Source of the DNA: Betaproteobacteria bacterium
GTDB taxonomy: Bacteria; Pseudomonadota; Gammaproteobacteria; Burkholderiales; SG8-39
Direction: 5' to 3'
DNA: 38,505 nucleotides
Assembly: GCA_022340285.1 (NCBI GenBank)
Contig: JAJDOG010000011.1
Coordinates: 1 to 38,505, forward strand
In this document: positions 24,690 through 33,160 of the stretch, piece by piece
Numbering within the stretch: the stretch's first letter is position 1
Layout of the letters: each line of letters begins with the position of its first letter
The notes under the pieces: generated by a model
Told to the model about the DNA's origin: nothing
Database searches by the model: none
Seen by the model: the letters and a program-made list of their open reading frames with translations, nothing else
Translations under genes and position numbers: made by a program

Positions 24690-26065
24690 CGCGGTCCCGC
24701 ATGGCGCTGCGGAGACGGTTTCGCAAGGATGTTCCAGATCAAATGGCCCACTGGCGGACGGAAGACGTCCGAATGTCCGCCGCCATCCGTCCCAGGAGCC
24801 TTGAAGCGTATCAACTCGCTCGCGTCGAGATACAGCACCCGCTTGCTCGCGTCGTATTCGCCCTCGAGGTCGCCGCGTTCGTCCACCGGAACGCAACTCA
24901 CAAGCGAGGCGTTGGACCGGCAGAAGCTCCGAAAGTACCGGTAGTTGCCAGCAAGATCCGCCCACAAGATTGTCCGGGTGGCCGAATCGGACGCGCTCGC
25001 CGTCAGGACGATCGATTTCGCGCGGGCGCAATCCGCTGGGAAAAAGATGTCCTCGTAGATAGGGAAAAGGCGTTCCTTCTTGAAGCGTTGCAAGGAGAAT
25101 GCCGCCTCGAAGCCGATCAGGTGACCGACACTGCCCGGGGGCCGCTCCCTCGCGGTCGTGGCGCTACGCCGGATGGCCGGTCCGATGCAGATCGCCGTCG
25201 ACGCGGCCCGTGCGCCAAAACTGTGGGTGATGAACACGGTGTCGACCTGGTCCGAAAGCGGAATGACGATCTCGTCGGTCAGGACACCCAGCCACGTGAG
25301 CCCCACGATGTCAGCGAGGTTGGCGATGTTGCCGTAGCTGATCACCTCCACGATAGGATCGAGCCATCGGCCCGCCCAGGGTCCGACCCAGGTGATCCCC
25401 ACGAACAGTGGCCTGAACTTTCCCCCGGCCGCGATCTGGAGCGAACGCATGATCGAGTTGAAGTTGCGGATCGCTTCCTCTTGGGGGGTCCGCCAGCCCA
25501 TCATCGCGACGACCAGATGGGTGTATTTGCCGGTCGCAACATCGCGCTGCAGCGCTTCTTTCAGGAGATCGATCGCGTGCCAGCTGTCCGCGTAGGCCGA
25601 ACGATATTCACTCCATGCGCCAATGCGCGGCTGCTTGTTGCCGTGACAGAATTGCATGAGATCCGGCAGATCGGACTGATAGAGGCTGTAGAGCGCGCAG
25701 TTTCCGGCGCCGAGAGACTCGCCCGTGTAATGGATTACCTGAGAGATGTACGGGACCTGGGGCCCTTCGGCCAGGACGTCGGACAACTGCGTGATGCTTG
25801 ACCCCGCATGGGTAACGCGGTCGACGACCAAGTCGCCCTCGTCGACGGTTGCAGCCTTATCGCTATCCTCGATCCCTACGATATAGCCAGGGAACGAGAG
25901 TTGGATCCCCGCCGGGTAGTAGACGGCAAAATGCCCTTGTGACAGGAAGAAATCGTCGGTCTTTAGCCGATGCTCGGCTTGCCAGTAGTATCGAGGACTG
26001 CTGCAACCGCCGAGTAGCACGGCAATTGCAATCCACACAACACCCCACGTCGTCGTGGATGACAT
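24686..26065 (-). CDS. lipoprotein with an alpha/beta-hydrolase-like core
   Basis: The 459-residue product has a short lipoprotein signal: WIAIAVLLGGC with acceptor Cys21, followed by Ser-Ser, which gives no inner-membrane retention signal and so suggests the outer membrane. The core has THLVVAMMGWRTPQEEAIRN, GITWVGPWAGRW and a nucleophile-like motif FITHSFGARAAS with Ser282. The residue two before this serine is Thr rather than the usual Gly. Similar motifs occur in uncharacterised lipase-like proteins. The ATG at 26065 has GGAGG upstream. It follows the TIR gene by 168 nt on the same strand and is coupled to the DUF2238 gene. Substrate unknown. Confidence 0.75.
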   Translation of the reverse strand: MSSTTTWGVVWIAIAVLLGGCSSPRYYWQAEHRLKTDDFFLSQGHFAVYYPAGIQLSFPGYIVGIEDSDKAATVDEGDLVVDRVTHAGSSITQLSDVLAEGPQVPYISQVIHYTGESLGAGNCALYSLYQSDLPDLMQFCHGNKQPRIGAWSEYRSAYADSWHAIDLLKEALQRDVATGKYTHLVVAMMGWRTPQEEAIRNFNSIMRSLQIAAGGKFRPLFVGITWVGPWAGRWLDPIVEVISYGNIANLADIVGLTWLGVLTDEIVIPLSDQVDTVFITHSFGARAASTAICIGPAIRRSATTARERPPGSVGHLIGFEAAFSLQRFKKERLFPIYEDIFFPADCARAKSIVLTASASDSATRTILWADLAGNYRYFRSFCRSNASLVSCVPVDERGDLEGEYDASKRVLYLDASELIRFKAPGTDGGGHSDVFRPPVGHLIWNILAKPSPQRHAGPR

Positions 26066-26233
26066 TCATCCTCCACTCTGGAGGCGTCCGCCAAGTCGCT
26101 CGGATGTCCCTTCCTCGGGTCCTCTTATTTAGGCCCGGCAGCCGGAATGGAGTATTGCGGTAGGTCAAATTTCCCGTGGACATTTGGCTGGTCGCAGCAG
26201 TCCGCAACCGGTTTTTACCGTGCGCGCTCGCGC

Positions 26234-27850
26234 TCAGGGATTGACGCGGTACTCCACCAGCTCGAACGTGTTCAATTCCACGGGCAGCTCGCGCTCGAAC
26301 GACTGGGCCGTGTACTTGACGAAGCGCTTGACCTTCGGCGCGTACCAGATCGTGATGATCGAGTGCACCTGCAGTTGCTTGAACAAGGAGTAGGCGCGGC
26401 CCTCCGCCTCGACCTTGATCGTGTCGAAGCGCCCGGCGGGCACCGTGACGGCATCGGTTCCGACGACGCGCATGCGCATGTCCACGCTCGCATCGCTCGT
26501 GACCTGGCGCGTTACCGTCGGTAGTCGAGGTCCGCCATCGAGTCCGTAGAATGCCTGGAGGTAGGGCGCGAGATCCGGCGGCGAGAAATTGAGGCCGCTG
26601 CGCAGCGGGAAGGTCGGCGCGCGGTTCACGACGACCCGGCTCGCGAAGTCGGGCCGGCTCGACACCGCGAGCGATTCGGTCAGTCCGTCACCGGTGATGT
26701 CCTCGATGCGATAGGTCAGGCGCGCCAGTTCGGCTCGCCGGAAACCGTCGACGTATCGATAGCTCCACGAGTCGCCCACTGACGGCAGCATCTCCGGGTT
26801 CTTGACGGCGAGCGCCTTGGCGGCGGCGCGGCTGGCGCGCTCGGCTTCCTTTGCGCGGGCCGCGGCGGCTTGCGCTTTCCGTTCCTCCTCGAGGCGCTGC
26901 GCGTCCTTTGCGGCCGCCAGGCGCGCGCGCTCGGCGTCGGCCTTCCGGGCCGCCTCTTCTGCCGCGGCACGGCGCGCGGCTTCCGCTTTGCGCCGGGCAT
27001 CCTCGGCAGCGCCGAGTCGATCCCTTTCAGCCTTCAGCTGGCGCGCCGCCTCGGCTTCGGCCCGGCGCTGCGCTTCGGCCTCGCGCGCGGCGACTTTCGC
27101 CTCGGCGTCACGCGCGGCCGCTTCCGCCTCGGCGCGCCTGCGAGCGTCCGCCTCGGCCTGCGCGCGGCGGGCCGCATCGAGCTCCGCGCGCTGGGCTTCG
27201 AGCTCCTTGCGCTTGGCGTCGAGCTCGGTGCCCTGCCTCGCGGCATCCGCCTCGGCTTTGCGGCGCGCCTCCTCGGCGCGGTCGGTGACTTGAACGTCGT
27301 GGTCGGCGCGGAAATAGGCTACCCCTGCCACGCCGATCGCAATAACGAGAATCGCCGCCGCGCCCAGGATCAGCCACGGGGGCCGCTTGCCCCCGCCGTC
27401 GTTCGGACGCGGCCTGGAGCGTTCGCCCCGATCGGATGGCGGCAGGTTGCCGGCGGGCGGCGAGTTCAGCGTGCTGGAGAGATCGCGTACGAGGTCGCGG
27501 AATCCCGGCGACTCCGGGTCGCCGCGCCACCCGGCGAGATTGGCCGCGTGGATGCTGCGGAAGCCGAGCGGCGGGTCCACAGGCTCGATGAACACGGGGA
27601 CGAGCGCTTCGCGCTTGAGGCCCTCGTTCGCCTCGTCGCGCACCCAGCGGGAGTCGACCGAGGCGCGTGACCAGAGCACGATGACGCAGCGGCAGCAGTC
27701 GATCTCGCTCTCGATCACTCCGGCGAATGTCTTCCCCGCCTGGATCTGCCGGTCCCACCAGACCGACCAGCCGAGGCGCTCGAGCTGGGTCGCGAGCTCG
27801 CGTGCGCGGTCCCGATCGACGCTGGCGTAGCTGATGAAGATGTCGCTCAT
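26234..27850 (-). CDS. TIR-domain transmembrane protein with a long TolA-like helix
   Basis: The 538-residue product has a TIR domain at about 1-125: MSDIFISYASVDRDRAREL, GWSVWWDRQIQAGKTF and VLWSRASVDSRWVRDEA. Trp69 and Glu73 stand at the WxxxE position where the catalytic glutamate of NAD-cleaving TIR domains lies. One transmembrane helix follows at about 160-180, then a highly charged Ala/Glu/Arg-rich coiled coil at about 190-350. A C-terminal beta-rich domain (about 354-538) starts SVGDSWSYRYVDG and contains VTVPAGRFDTIKVEAEG. With TIR in the cytoplasm, the coil and C-domain would be periplasmic. It lies 36 nt after the di-haem cytochrome gene on the same strand, so it may share that operon. 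No strong Shine-Dalgarno sequence. Confidence 0.9.
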   Translation of the reverse strand: MSDIFISYASVDRDRARELATQLERLGWSVWWDRQIQAGKTFAGVIESEIDCCRCVIVLWSRASVDSRWVRDEANEGLKREALVPVFIEPVDPPLGFRSIHAANLAGWRGDPESPGFRDLVRDLSSTLNSPPAGNLPPSDRGERSRPRPNDGGGKRPPWLILGAAAILVIAIGVAGVAYFRADHDVQVTDRAEEARRKAEADAARQGTELDAKRKELEAQRAELDAARRAQAEADARRRAEAEAAARDAEAKVAAREAEAQRRAEAEAARQLKAERDRLGAAEDARRKAEAARRAAAEEAARKADAERARLAAAKDAQRLEEERKAQAAAARAKEAERASRAAAKALAVKNPEMLPSVGDSWSYRYVDGFRRAELARLTYRIEDITGDGLTESLAVSSRPDFASRVVVNRAPTFPLRSGLNFSPPDLAPYLQAFYGLDGGPRLPTVTRQVTSDASVDMRMRVVGTDAVTVPAGRFDTIKVEAEGRAYSLFKQLQVHSIITIWYAPKVKRFVKYTAQSFERELPVELNTFELVEYRVNP

Positions 27851-27886
27851 TTCGGCTGTGACGGTGTCCGCGCGTGATAGTTCGTG

Positions 27887-29356
27887 TCAGAGTGTCTTCA
27901 GGTATTCGAGCAGCGCGTCCTTCTCGTCGTCGGAGAGTCCGGTCCCCATCTCGTGCCCGACGTTGCTGTTGGCCCGCAAGCTGGTGTCGTGCTTCGTCCC
28001 GACACGCTCGGCCTCGGCTCCCTGCGACACGAAGCCCACGTTCTTCGGGTCGTAGACGTCGTAGCCGCGCCAGAAGATCTTGGGCCGCGCCGCGGCGGGC
28101 TCGAGCAAGTCGCGCAGGGTCGGCACCGAGCCGTTGTGCAGGTAGGGTGCGCGCAGCCAGATCCCGTCGAGGAACGGTGGGTTGTAACCGTCCAGCGGCG
28201 CCTCGACCAGGCCCTTGCGCTCGATGCCGAAATCGCTGACGACCTTGTTGGCGGCGACCGCGTTGTCCCTGCTCCACGTCCGCATGCGCTCCGGGTCGGT
28301 GTTCACCGCCGAGAGCGGCATCCGCTTCCCGGTACGCTCGCTCGCGTGGCAGCCGGCGCAGGTCGCCTCGAACACGCCCTTGCCGACCTCGGCAAGCGCC
28401 GGGTCGATCGGGTAGGGGTATTTCGGCGGCGGCTTCTCGCGCAGGTATTGCTGCAGCCACTTGATCTCTTCGAGGAACTCGTCGTTCGACTTGGGTGCGG
28501 CGCCGAGCAGGCCGAGCGCCGAGTCGATGATCACCGAGTACGAGTCGTGGCTGTCGCCCGACCAGTTCATGGTGGTTCCGGGCACGTCGTACTTCTTCAG
28601 GTTCCAGATCGCGGGGATGTCCGTCGGGCCGAAGGTGTCGTCCATCTTCAGCTCGATCATGAAGTACTTGGTGAGGTTCATCGCATCGTCACGGCCCCGG
28701 CCCCAGTCTGGAAAGTCGTGGCGATAGATCCACTTGAACTGGTCCTCGCGCTCGAGGAGGCGTTTCTTCGTGATCGGGATGAGGAGGAAACGGTAGATCG
28801 CCCGGTCGATCAGCGAGAGATCCGTCACGAGCTCGATCTCGCGCATGATGTTGTCGGCGTTGAAGCGCGGGTCCCTCGCGCAGTCGACCAGGAACCGGAA
28901 GAACGCGACGAGGTGCAGCGTGTGCCCGGGGCCCGCGGTGACGAACGTCGGATTCTCGTCCGGCGACTTGCGGTAGCTCGTGGTGTGGCAGGCGGCGCAG
29001 TTGTTCGCCACGCGCGGAAACCCGACGGTCATCTTGGTGAAGCCGACGGGCAGTTCCTGCCCCTGCTCCCACGCCGTGCCGAATCCGGCGAGCCCGCCGG
29101 GATTGGGGATCTTCTCGGGAAACATGCGCGGCAGCACGTAGAAGATCCAGTATGGGATGCCCGCTTCGCGCTCGGCGCCGAACGAGCCGTACTTGAAGCG
29201 CATCTCCGGATCCTTGCGAATCCAGTCCGGCTGCGGCTCCTCGCGAAAGAACTTGTACCAGCCGTACCAGGCGCCGAGCGCACCGAGGACGACGAGCACG
29301 GCGAGCCAGGTGAGAAGCTTGCGCTTGCGCGGTGAGGTGGTCTGTGTGGCGAACAT
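27887..29356 (-). CDS. membrane-anchored di-haem c-type cytochrome (RoxA/MauG-like)
   Basis: This 489-residue protein is anchored by an N-terminal helix (about 15-34) with no cleavage site evident. It has two haem c sites: CAACH (Cys120-His124) and CAGCH (Cys333-His337). The block GIWLRAPYLHNGSVPTLRDL resembles a signature of the RoxA/MauG-related di-haem proteins, and the end (DTSLRANSNVGHEMGTGLSD) also fits. Such proteins are periplasmic; relatives act as peroxidases, haem-dependent oxidases or oxygenases (RoxA cleaves rubber), so redox catalysis or electron transfer is likely. It is paralogous to the next gene upstream, 11 nt away. The ATG is preferred because the frame upstream of it is antisense-like. 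Confidence 0.9.
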   Translation of the reverse strand: MFATQTTSPRKRKLLTWLAVLVVLGALGAWYGWYKFFREEPQPDWIRKDPEMRFKYGSFGAEREAGIPYWIFYVLPRMFPEKIPNPGGLAGFGTAWEQGQELPVGFTKMTVGFPRVANNCAACHTTSYRKSPDENPTFVTAGPGHTLHLVAFFRFLVDCARDPRFNADNIMREIELVTDLSLIDRAIYRFLLIPITKKRLLEREDQFKWIYRHDFPDWGRGRDDAMNLTKYFMIELKMDDTFGPTDIPAIWNLKKYDVPGTTMNWSGDSHDSYSVIIDSALGLLGAAPKSNDEFLEEIKWLQQYLREKPPPKYPYPIDPALAEVGKGVFEATCAGCHASERTGKRMPLSAVNTDPERMRTWSRDNAVAANKVVSDFGIERKGLVEAPLDGYNPPFLDGIWLRAPYLHNGSVPTLRDLLEPAAARPKIFWRGYDVYDPKNVGFVSQGAEAERVGTKHDTSLRANSNVGHEMGTGLSDDEKDALLEYLKTL

Positions 29357-29367
29357 GGCGGGAGCTC

Positions 29368-30963
29368 TCAGAACGTCTTCAAGTATTCGACGAGCGCGTC
29401 CTTGTCGTCGGGCGCGAGCGTCGTGCCGTAGTATCGGCCTTCGTGGCCGGCGTTCGAGTTGCCGGGCAGCGAGGTGTCGAACCTGAAGTACTTGGCGGTG
29501 CCTTGCGCGGCGTGCTCGCTGACGAACCCGACCCTCTGCGCGTCGTACACGTCGTTGCCGCGATAGAACACCCGCGGACGGTCGGCCGACGGCTCGAGGA
29601 GATCGCGCAGGCTCGGTACCGACCCGTTGTGGAGGTACGGCGCGCGTAGCCAGATGCCGTCCAGCGGCATGTTGGCGTAGCCATAGGTCTTCCGGTAATG
29701 GCAGTAGCGGTGCGGATAGCCCGCGTACACTGTGCCGAGGTTCACAGCGAGGTCGTAGGAGAATGAGTCGAGCCGGTGCCGGTCGGTACCGACCTCCTCG
29801 ATGCGGGTGATCTTCCCGACTTGCGGCCCGTAGAGCACATCCTCGGACTCTTTCGGGTCGACGCACGCCCGCGCGGTGCGCCCTTCCGGGGCGGAGAATT
29901 CCCGCCCGTTCTTGCCGTGGCAGCCGGCGCAGTACTCGGCGTAGATCTTCTGGCCGCGTGCGGCCTTGGTGTCATCGATCGGATACGGGTACTTCGGCGG
30001 CTCGACGGTCAGCATCCACTTCTCCAGCCGCCCGATCGCCGCGAGATCGATCGTGGGCGGTGTCGTGCCTGTGCCGAACGCGGCGTTCTTGTTCCGCTCC
30101 TCGGCCATGATGTTGTTGCCGTCCCAGTGGAGCTGCATCCCTTGCCGCGGCTTCTGCATCCAGATCGAGGGGAAATCGACCGGCGGGTTCTTTTCGCGCT
30201 CCGGAAGCTGATCGAGCGGAATCCCGAACAGGATCTTGTTCGGATTGAACGTGTCGACGCGCCCGGGGCCCCACTCGGTTTGTGTGAGAAGCGGTTCCAT
30301 GCGTCCCCGCAGCATGAGCAGACGCTCGCGCATGATCCAGATCGCGAGCGGATAGACGGCATAGCGTTCGAAGAGCCCGAGCTTCTGATCGTGCTCGCGC
30401 ATCAGGCGGGCAATCTCGGGCACGACGAATTCGGTGGAAAACTTCGGGTCCCGCGCGCAATCGAAGAAGAACTTCTGCAACGCCCCCAGATTGAAAGTGT
30501 TGGCCGGCATGCCGACCACGACCCGCGGCGCCATGCCGGGCGCGTCGCGGACGGTGCTCGTGTGGCAGACCGCGCAGTTCAGAAACGTCCGCTCGATGCC
30601 CTGGTACCGGCGCTTGGACATGCCGATCGGCAGGTCTCTCCCCTTCTCGTAGATCAGTCCGAGCGACGCGTAGCCCTTTCCCGGCAGGTGCGAGGCGCAA
30701 ACCTGCGGCAGGGCCTGGAAGATCCAGTACGGGAATCCCGACTCGCGCTCGCCGCCGGTCGAGCCGTACTTGAAGTGATCGACGATGTTGTCGTAGGTGA
30801 CGGCTTCGTCCTGGGTGAACAGGCTCACCGCGTAGACGGCGAGCACGACGAACACCGCTAGCCCGGCGAACACGATCCACGTTATCCATCGCACCCAGCG
30901 CTTGCGCATCAGCTGCACGAGCCAGGGTTCCAGCTGGGTCCTCAGGTCAGTGGCCTCGGCCAT
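29368..30963 (-). CDS. membrane-anchored di-haem c-type cytochrome, paralogue
   Basis: The 531-residue product has a basic start and an anchor helix at about 28-48, then haem sites CAVCH (Cys130-His134) and CAGCH (Cys345-His349). It shares with its downstream neighbour the order of blocks: a FKYGSTGGERESGFPYWIFQ region, the first haem, the second haem, GIWLRAPYLHNGSVPSLRDL, and a C-terminal DTSLPGNSNAGHEGRYYG with DKDALVEYLKTF. The pair probably arose by tandem duplication. AAGGGG lies at reasonable spacing before the ATG. Expected to act in the periplasm, tethered to the inner membrane. Confidence 0.92.
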   Translation of the reverse strand: MAEATDLRTQLEPWLVQLMRKRWVRWITWIVFAGLAVFVVLAVYAVSLFTQDEAVTYDNIVDHFKYGSTGGERESGFPYWIFQALPQVCASHLPGKGYASLGLIYEKGRDLPIGMSKRRYQGIERTFLNCAVCHTSTVRDAPGMAPRVVVGMPANTFNLGALQKFFFDCARDPKFSTEFVVPEIARLMREHDQKLGLFERYAVYPLAIWIMRERLLMLRGRMEPLLTQTEWGPGRVDTFNPNKILFGIPLDQLPEREKNPPVDFPSIWMQKPRQGMQLHWDGNNIMAEERNKNAAFGTGTTPPTIDLAAIGRLEKWMLTVEPPKYPYPIDDTKAARGQKIYAEYCAGCHGKNGREFSAPEGRTARACVDPKESEDVLYGPQVGKITRIEEVGTDRHRLDSFSYDLAVNLGTVYAGYPHRYCHYRKTYGYANMPLDGIWLRAPYLHNGSVPSLRDLLEPSADRPRVFYRGNDVYDAQRVGFVSEHAAQGTAKYFRFDTSLPGNSNAGHEGRYYGTTLAPDDKDALVEYLKTF

Positions 30964-30974
30964 CGTCGATCCCC

Positions 30975-30992
30975 TTCTTTGCGTTCTTTGCG
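30975..30992. repeat. perfect tandem 9-bp repeat in the gap between two cytochrome genes
   Basis: TTCTTTGCG occurs twice head to tail (30975-30983 and 30984-30992) in the 44-nt gap between the 710-residue and 531-residue genes, just upstream of the latter's ribosome site. It may be chance or part of a short untranslated element. Confidence 0.6.
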
Positions 30993-31007
30993 TTCACGGT
31001 CCGGCAA

Positions 31008-33140
31008 TCACGACGCATCGGGCAGACACGGGCGCAGCCGTTCATACCCGTTTTCCAGAAGCGGCCCGAGCCGGGGCGCCGCCCCGGTCTCCGCGCGCGC
31101 GAGCTCCGCGGCCATCCGCTCGAGTGACGCGATGGCTGGCGGCGGGGTGTACGCGTTCGAATTCGCCGACGGAAACGGCGGCGGCATCGGCGTCTTCTCG
31201 CGGTGCGCGGGCGCGATGCGCCACATCGCGAGCCGTACGTAGATTCTCGGCGCGCAACGGCGCATGGCGGCAGCCACGCGCTCGCCCGACCCGGCGAGGA
31301 AGTTCGGCGGAAAGCGGGACTCGGTGGCGTGGCACGTCGCGCACAACGGATAGAACGCAGCAAACGGCTGTGCCGGACCCCCTTTCGGTATCGGAGGCTT
31401 GGGTGGCTCGGCCGTGGCCAGTGGGAATCCGCTCGTGTTCTCGCAGCACCAGGCCTGCTCCGGGATGCCGAGCCGCGCGAAGAGCGCGGACAGCACGCGC
31501 GCCCGGCCGAATGTCCCGTCGGCGAGCGCGCTGTCCGGCGCAGCCGCGAGCGCGGCGAGCGCATCGCGCACCGCCAGGAATTCATCCGATACCGTCACGT
31601 GGATCCGCGCGGCAAGCTCGCGCACGCGCTCCGGCGACGTGCCCGCCGCCGGCGACCAGGCGATGACGACGCTCGAGATCGCGCTGCCGTCGGCGAGTCG
31701 GCCGCGCAATCCAGGCGATCCCACATCCAGAGTGAGTTGCCCGGCGCGCGCGTCGAGCGTGCCTTTCTTGACGGCAAGATTCGTGAGCGATGTGCCGGCC
31801 GTCGTGAGCTCGTTCATCGCGCCGCCCGTGACACGGCCCGCCTCGAGCGTCGCGCGCCCCGCGACGCGGAGGCCGTCCGTCGTGGCGCAGTCGAACCGCA
31901 GCGCGGCATCGCTCCACGTCACCTTGCATGGTGCGGTGAGGTCATGGCGCGTCGCCGACCGTGACGCGAGATGCGCGTCGAGGGCCTGCACGTCGGCTGC
32001 GGCGATAAAGGCCGCCAGGCCGGCGACCAGTCGCCGCGGCGTTTCCGGCCGATTGATGGACCAGACCTCGAGCGGCGGGCGCGGCGCGAGCGGCTCGAAT
32101 GGCGCCGCGACGTGCGTGAGCGCGAGGCCTTCGACGAGGCGACCGCCTTCCATGCGCATCGGATCGCGGTTGGGGATGTCCGGATCCGCCACCGCGAGTC
32201 CCGCGGGCCAGCGCGCGGAGAAATTCCCGGTGAACACCGGAACGAAAGTCTCGCGCCACGCGGGCGCCTGGGTGTCGAATGCGCGGTCGCCGCTGAGACG
32301 GAACTGCAGTGCGGCGGCGAGCAGCGCCGCGCGGCAGCGCGTGGCGGTCGATGCATCGGCGCCACACGCCTCGCGCCAGAGGCGCTGCACGAGCAAGAAT
32401 CGGTTCGCACGGTCGGTCGCCGCGTCGATTGCGTCGGGGATGTCCACGCCGCGGCGCACCGATATGCCGTAGAAGTCGCTGCGCGCGGCTTCGAGCGCGG
32501 CCGCGACGCGCGGGTTCGCGTTCGTCTCATCCCACACCTGGCGCGAAAAGATGGGCGCGAGGCCCTGGTGGCATGCGGTGCAGAGCGCGCGTCGCGCATA
32601 CACCACGCGCGGCGTTGCGCCGGCGCGATAGCCGCTGACGATCTGGAACTCGAAGCGTCCTGCCGCCTCGTTCCAGCTGATCGCTTCGATCACACCGGCC
32701 TTTTCCTGATAGCCGACGTAGAAACGGTCCTTGAGCAGCGCATGGGCGCCGGCGGGCGCCTCACCGTCGACGGCGACGACCACACGCGGGTACTTGAAGA
32801 ATTCCGGCGTCGCGGCGGTGCGCTGAAGCGAGCGGCCGAGCGGAATGAGCACTGCCTTCACGCAGGATGCTCCGTCGGCGCACCCAGTGCGTGCCGCGAC
32901 GCGCGCGATGAACGCATCGAAGGGGAACGGAATGTCGTAGACCCGCTGCCCATCCACCTCGCGCGTGGCCACGAAGTCAAAGAGCGACCGGCCTACGGGC
33001 GGCAGATCCGGGCCCGGACTCGCGGGGCTCGCGGCCCATAGCGGAGCAGGCTCGGGGGCGCGTTGCGCTTTGACCGCGAGCGGCCAGGCGGAGGCGGCCG
33101 CGAGGACCCCTCCGACCATGACCGTGGTCCACCGTTGCAT
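31008..33140 (-). CDS. large exported di-haem protein of unknown function
   Basis: From the ATG at 33140 the product has 710 residues and a Sec signal peptide ending near AVKAQ (about residue 25). Two haem c sites are far apart: CTACH (Cys187-His191) and CATCH (Cys600-His604). Between them, LARIHVTVSDEFLAVRDALA and neighbouring sequence are not recognised. The N-terminal part has FDFVATREVDGQRVYDIPFP. An in-frame GTG one codon upstream is less likely. It follows the lipoprotein gene by 20 nt and belongs to the cytochrome run. It is likely a periplasmic redox protein; the family is unknown to me. Confidence 0.88.
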   Translation of the reverse strand: MQRWTTVMVGGVLAAASAWPLAVKAQRAPEPAPLWAASPASPGPDLPPVGRSLFDFVATREVDGQRVYDIPFPFDAFIARVAARTGCADGASCVKAVLIPLGRSLQRTAATPEFFKYPRVVVAVDGEAPAGAHALLKDRFYVGYQEKAGVIEAISWNEAAGRFEFQIVSGYRAGATPRVVYARRALCTACHQGLAPIFSRQVWDETNANPRVAAALEAARSDFYGISVRRGVDIPDAIDAATDRANRFLLVQRLWREACGADASTATRCRAALLAAALQFRLSGDRAFDTQAPAWRETFVPVFTGNFSARWPAGLAVADPDIPNRDPMRMEGGRLVEGLALTHVAAPFEPLAPRPPLEVWSINRPETPRRLVAGLAAFIAAADVQALDAHLASRSATRHDLTAPCKVTWSDAALRFDCATTDGLRVAGRATLEAGRVTGGAMNELTTAGTSLTNLAVKKGTLDARAGQLTLDVGSPGLRGRLADGSAISSVVIAWSPAAGTSPERVRELAARIHVTVSDEFLAVRDALAALAAAPDSALADGTFGRARVLSALFARLGIPEQAWCCENTSGFPLATAEPPKPPIPKGGPAQPFAAFYPLCATCHATESRFPPNFLAGSGERVAAAMRRCAPRIYVRLAMWRIAPAHREKTPMPPPFPSANSNAYTPPPAIASLERMAAELARAETGAAPRLGPLLENGYERLRPCLPDAS

Positions 33141-33160
33141 CACTCAGGCGCGTGGCGCGA

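Noticed and set aside
26209-26220. Small hairpin CGGT/ACCG after the TIR gene
   Set aside because: Four-pair arms are too short to call a terminator.
26800-27260. Repetitive DNA that could suggest a tandem repeat or CRISPR-like array
   Set aside because: It is the coding sequence of an Ala/Glu/Arg coiled coil; there are no regular repeats with unique spacers.
27884-29335. Plus-strand open frame antisense to the di-haem cytochrome
   Set aside because: CxxCH motifs and the RoxA-like block are on the minus strand.
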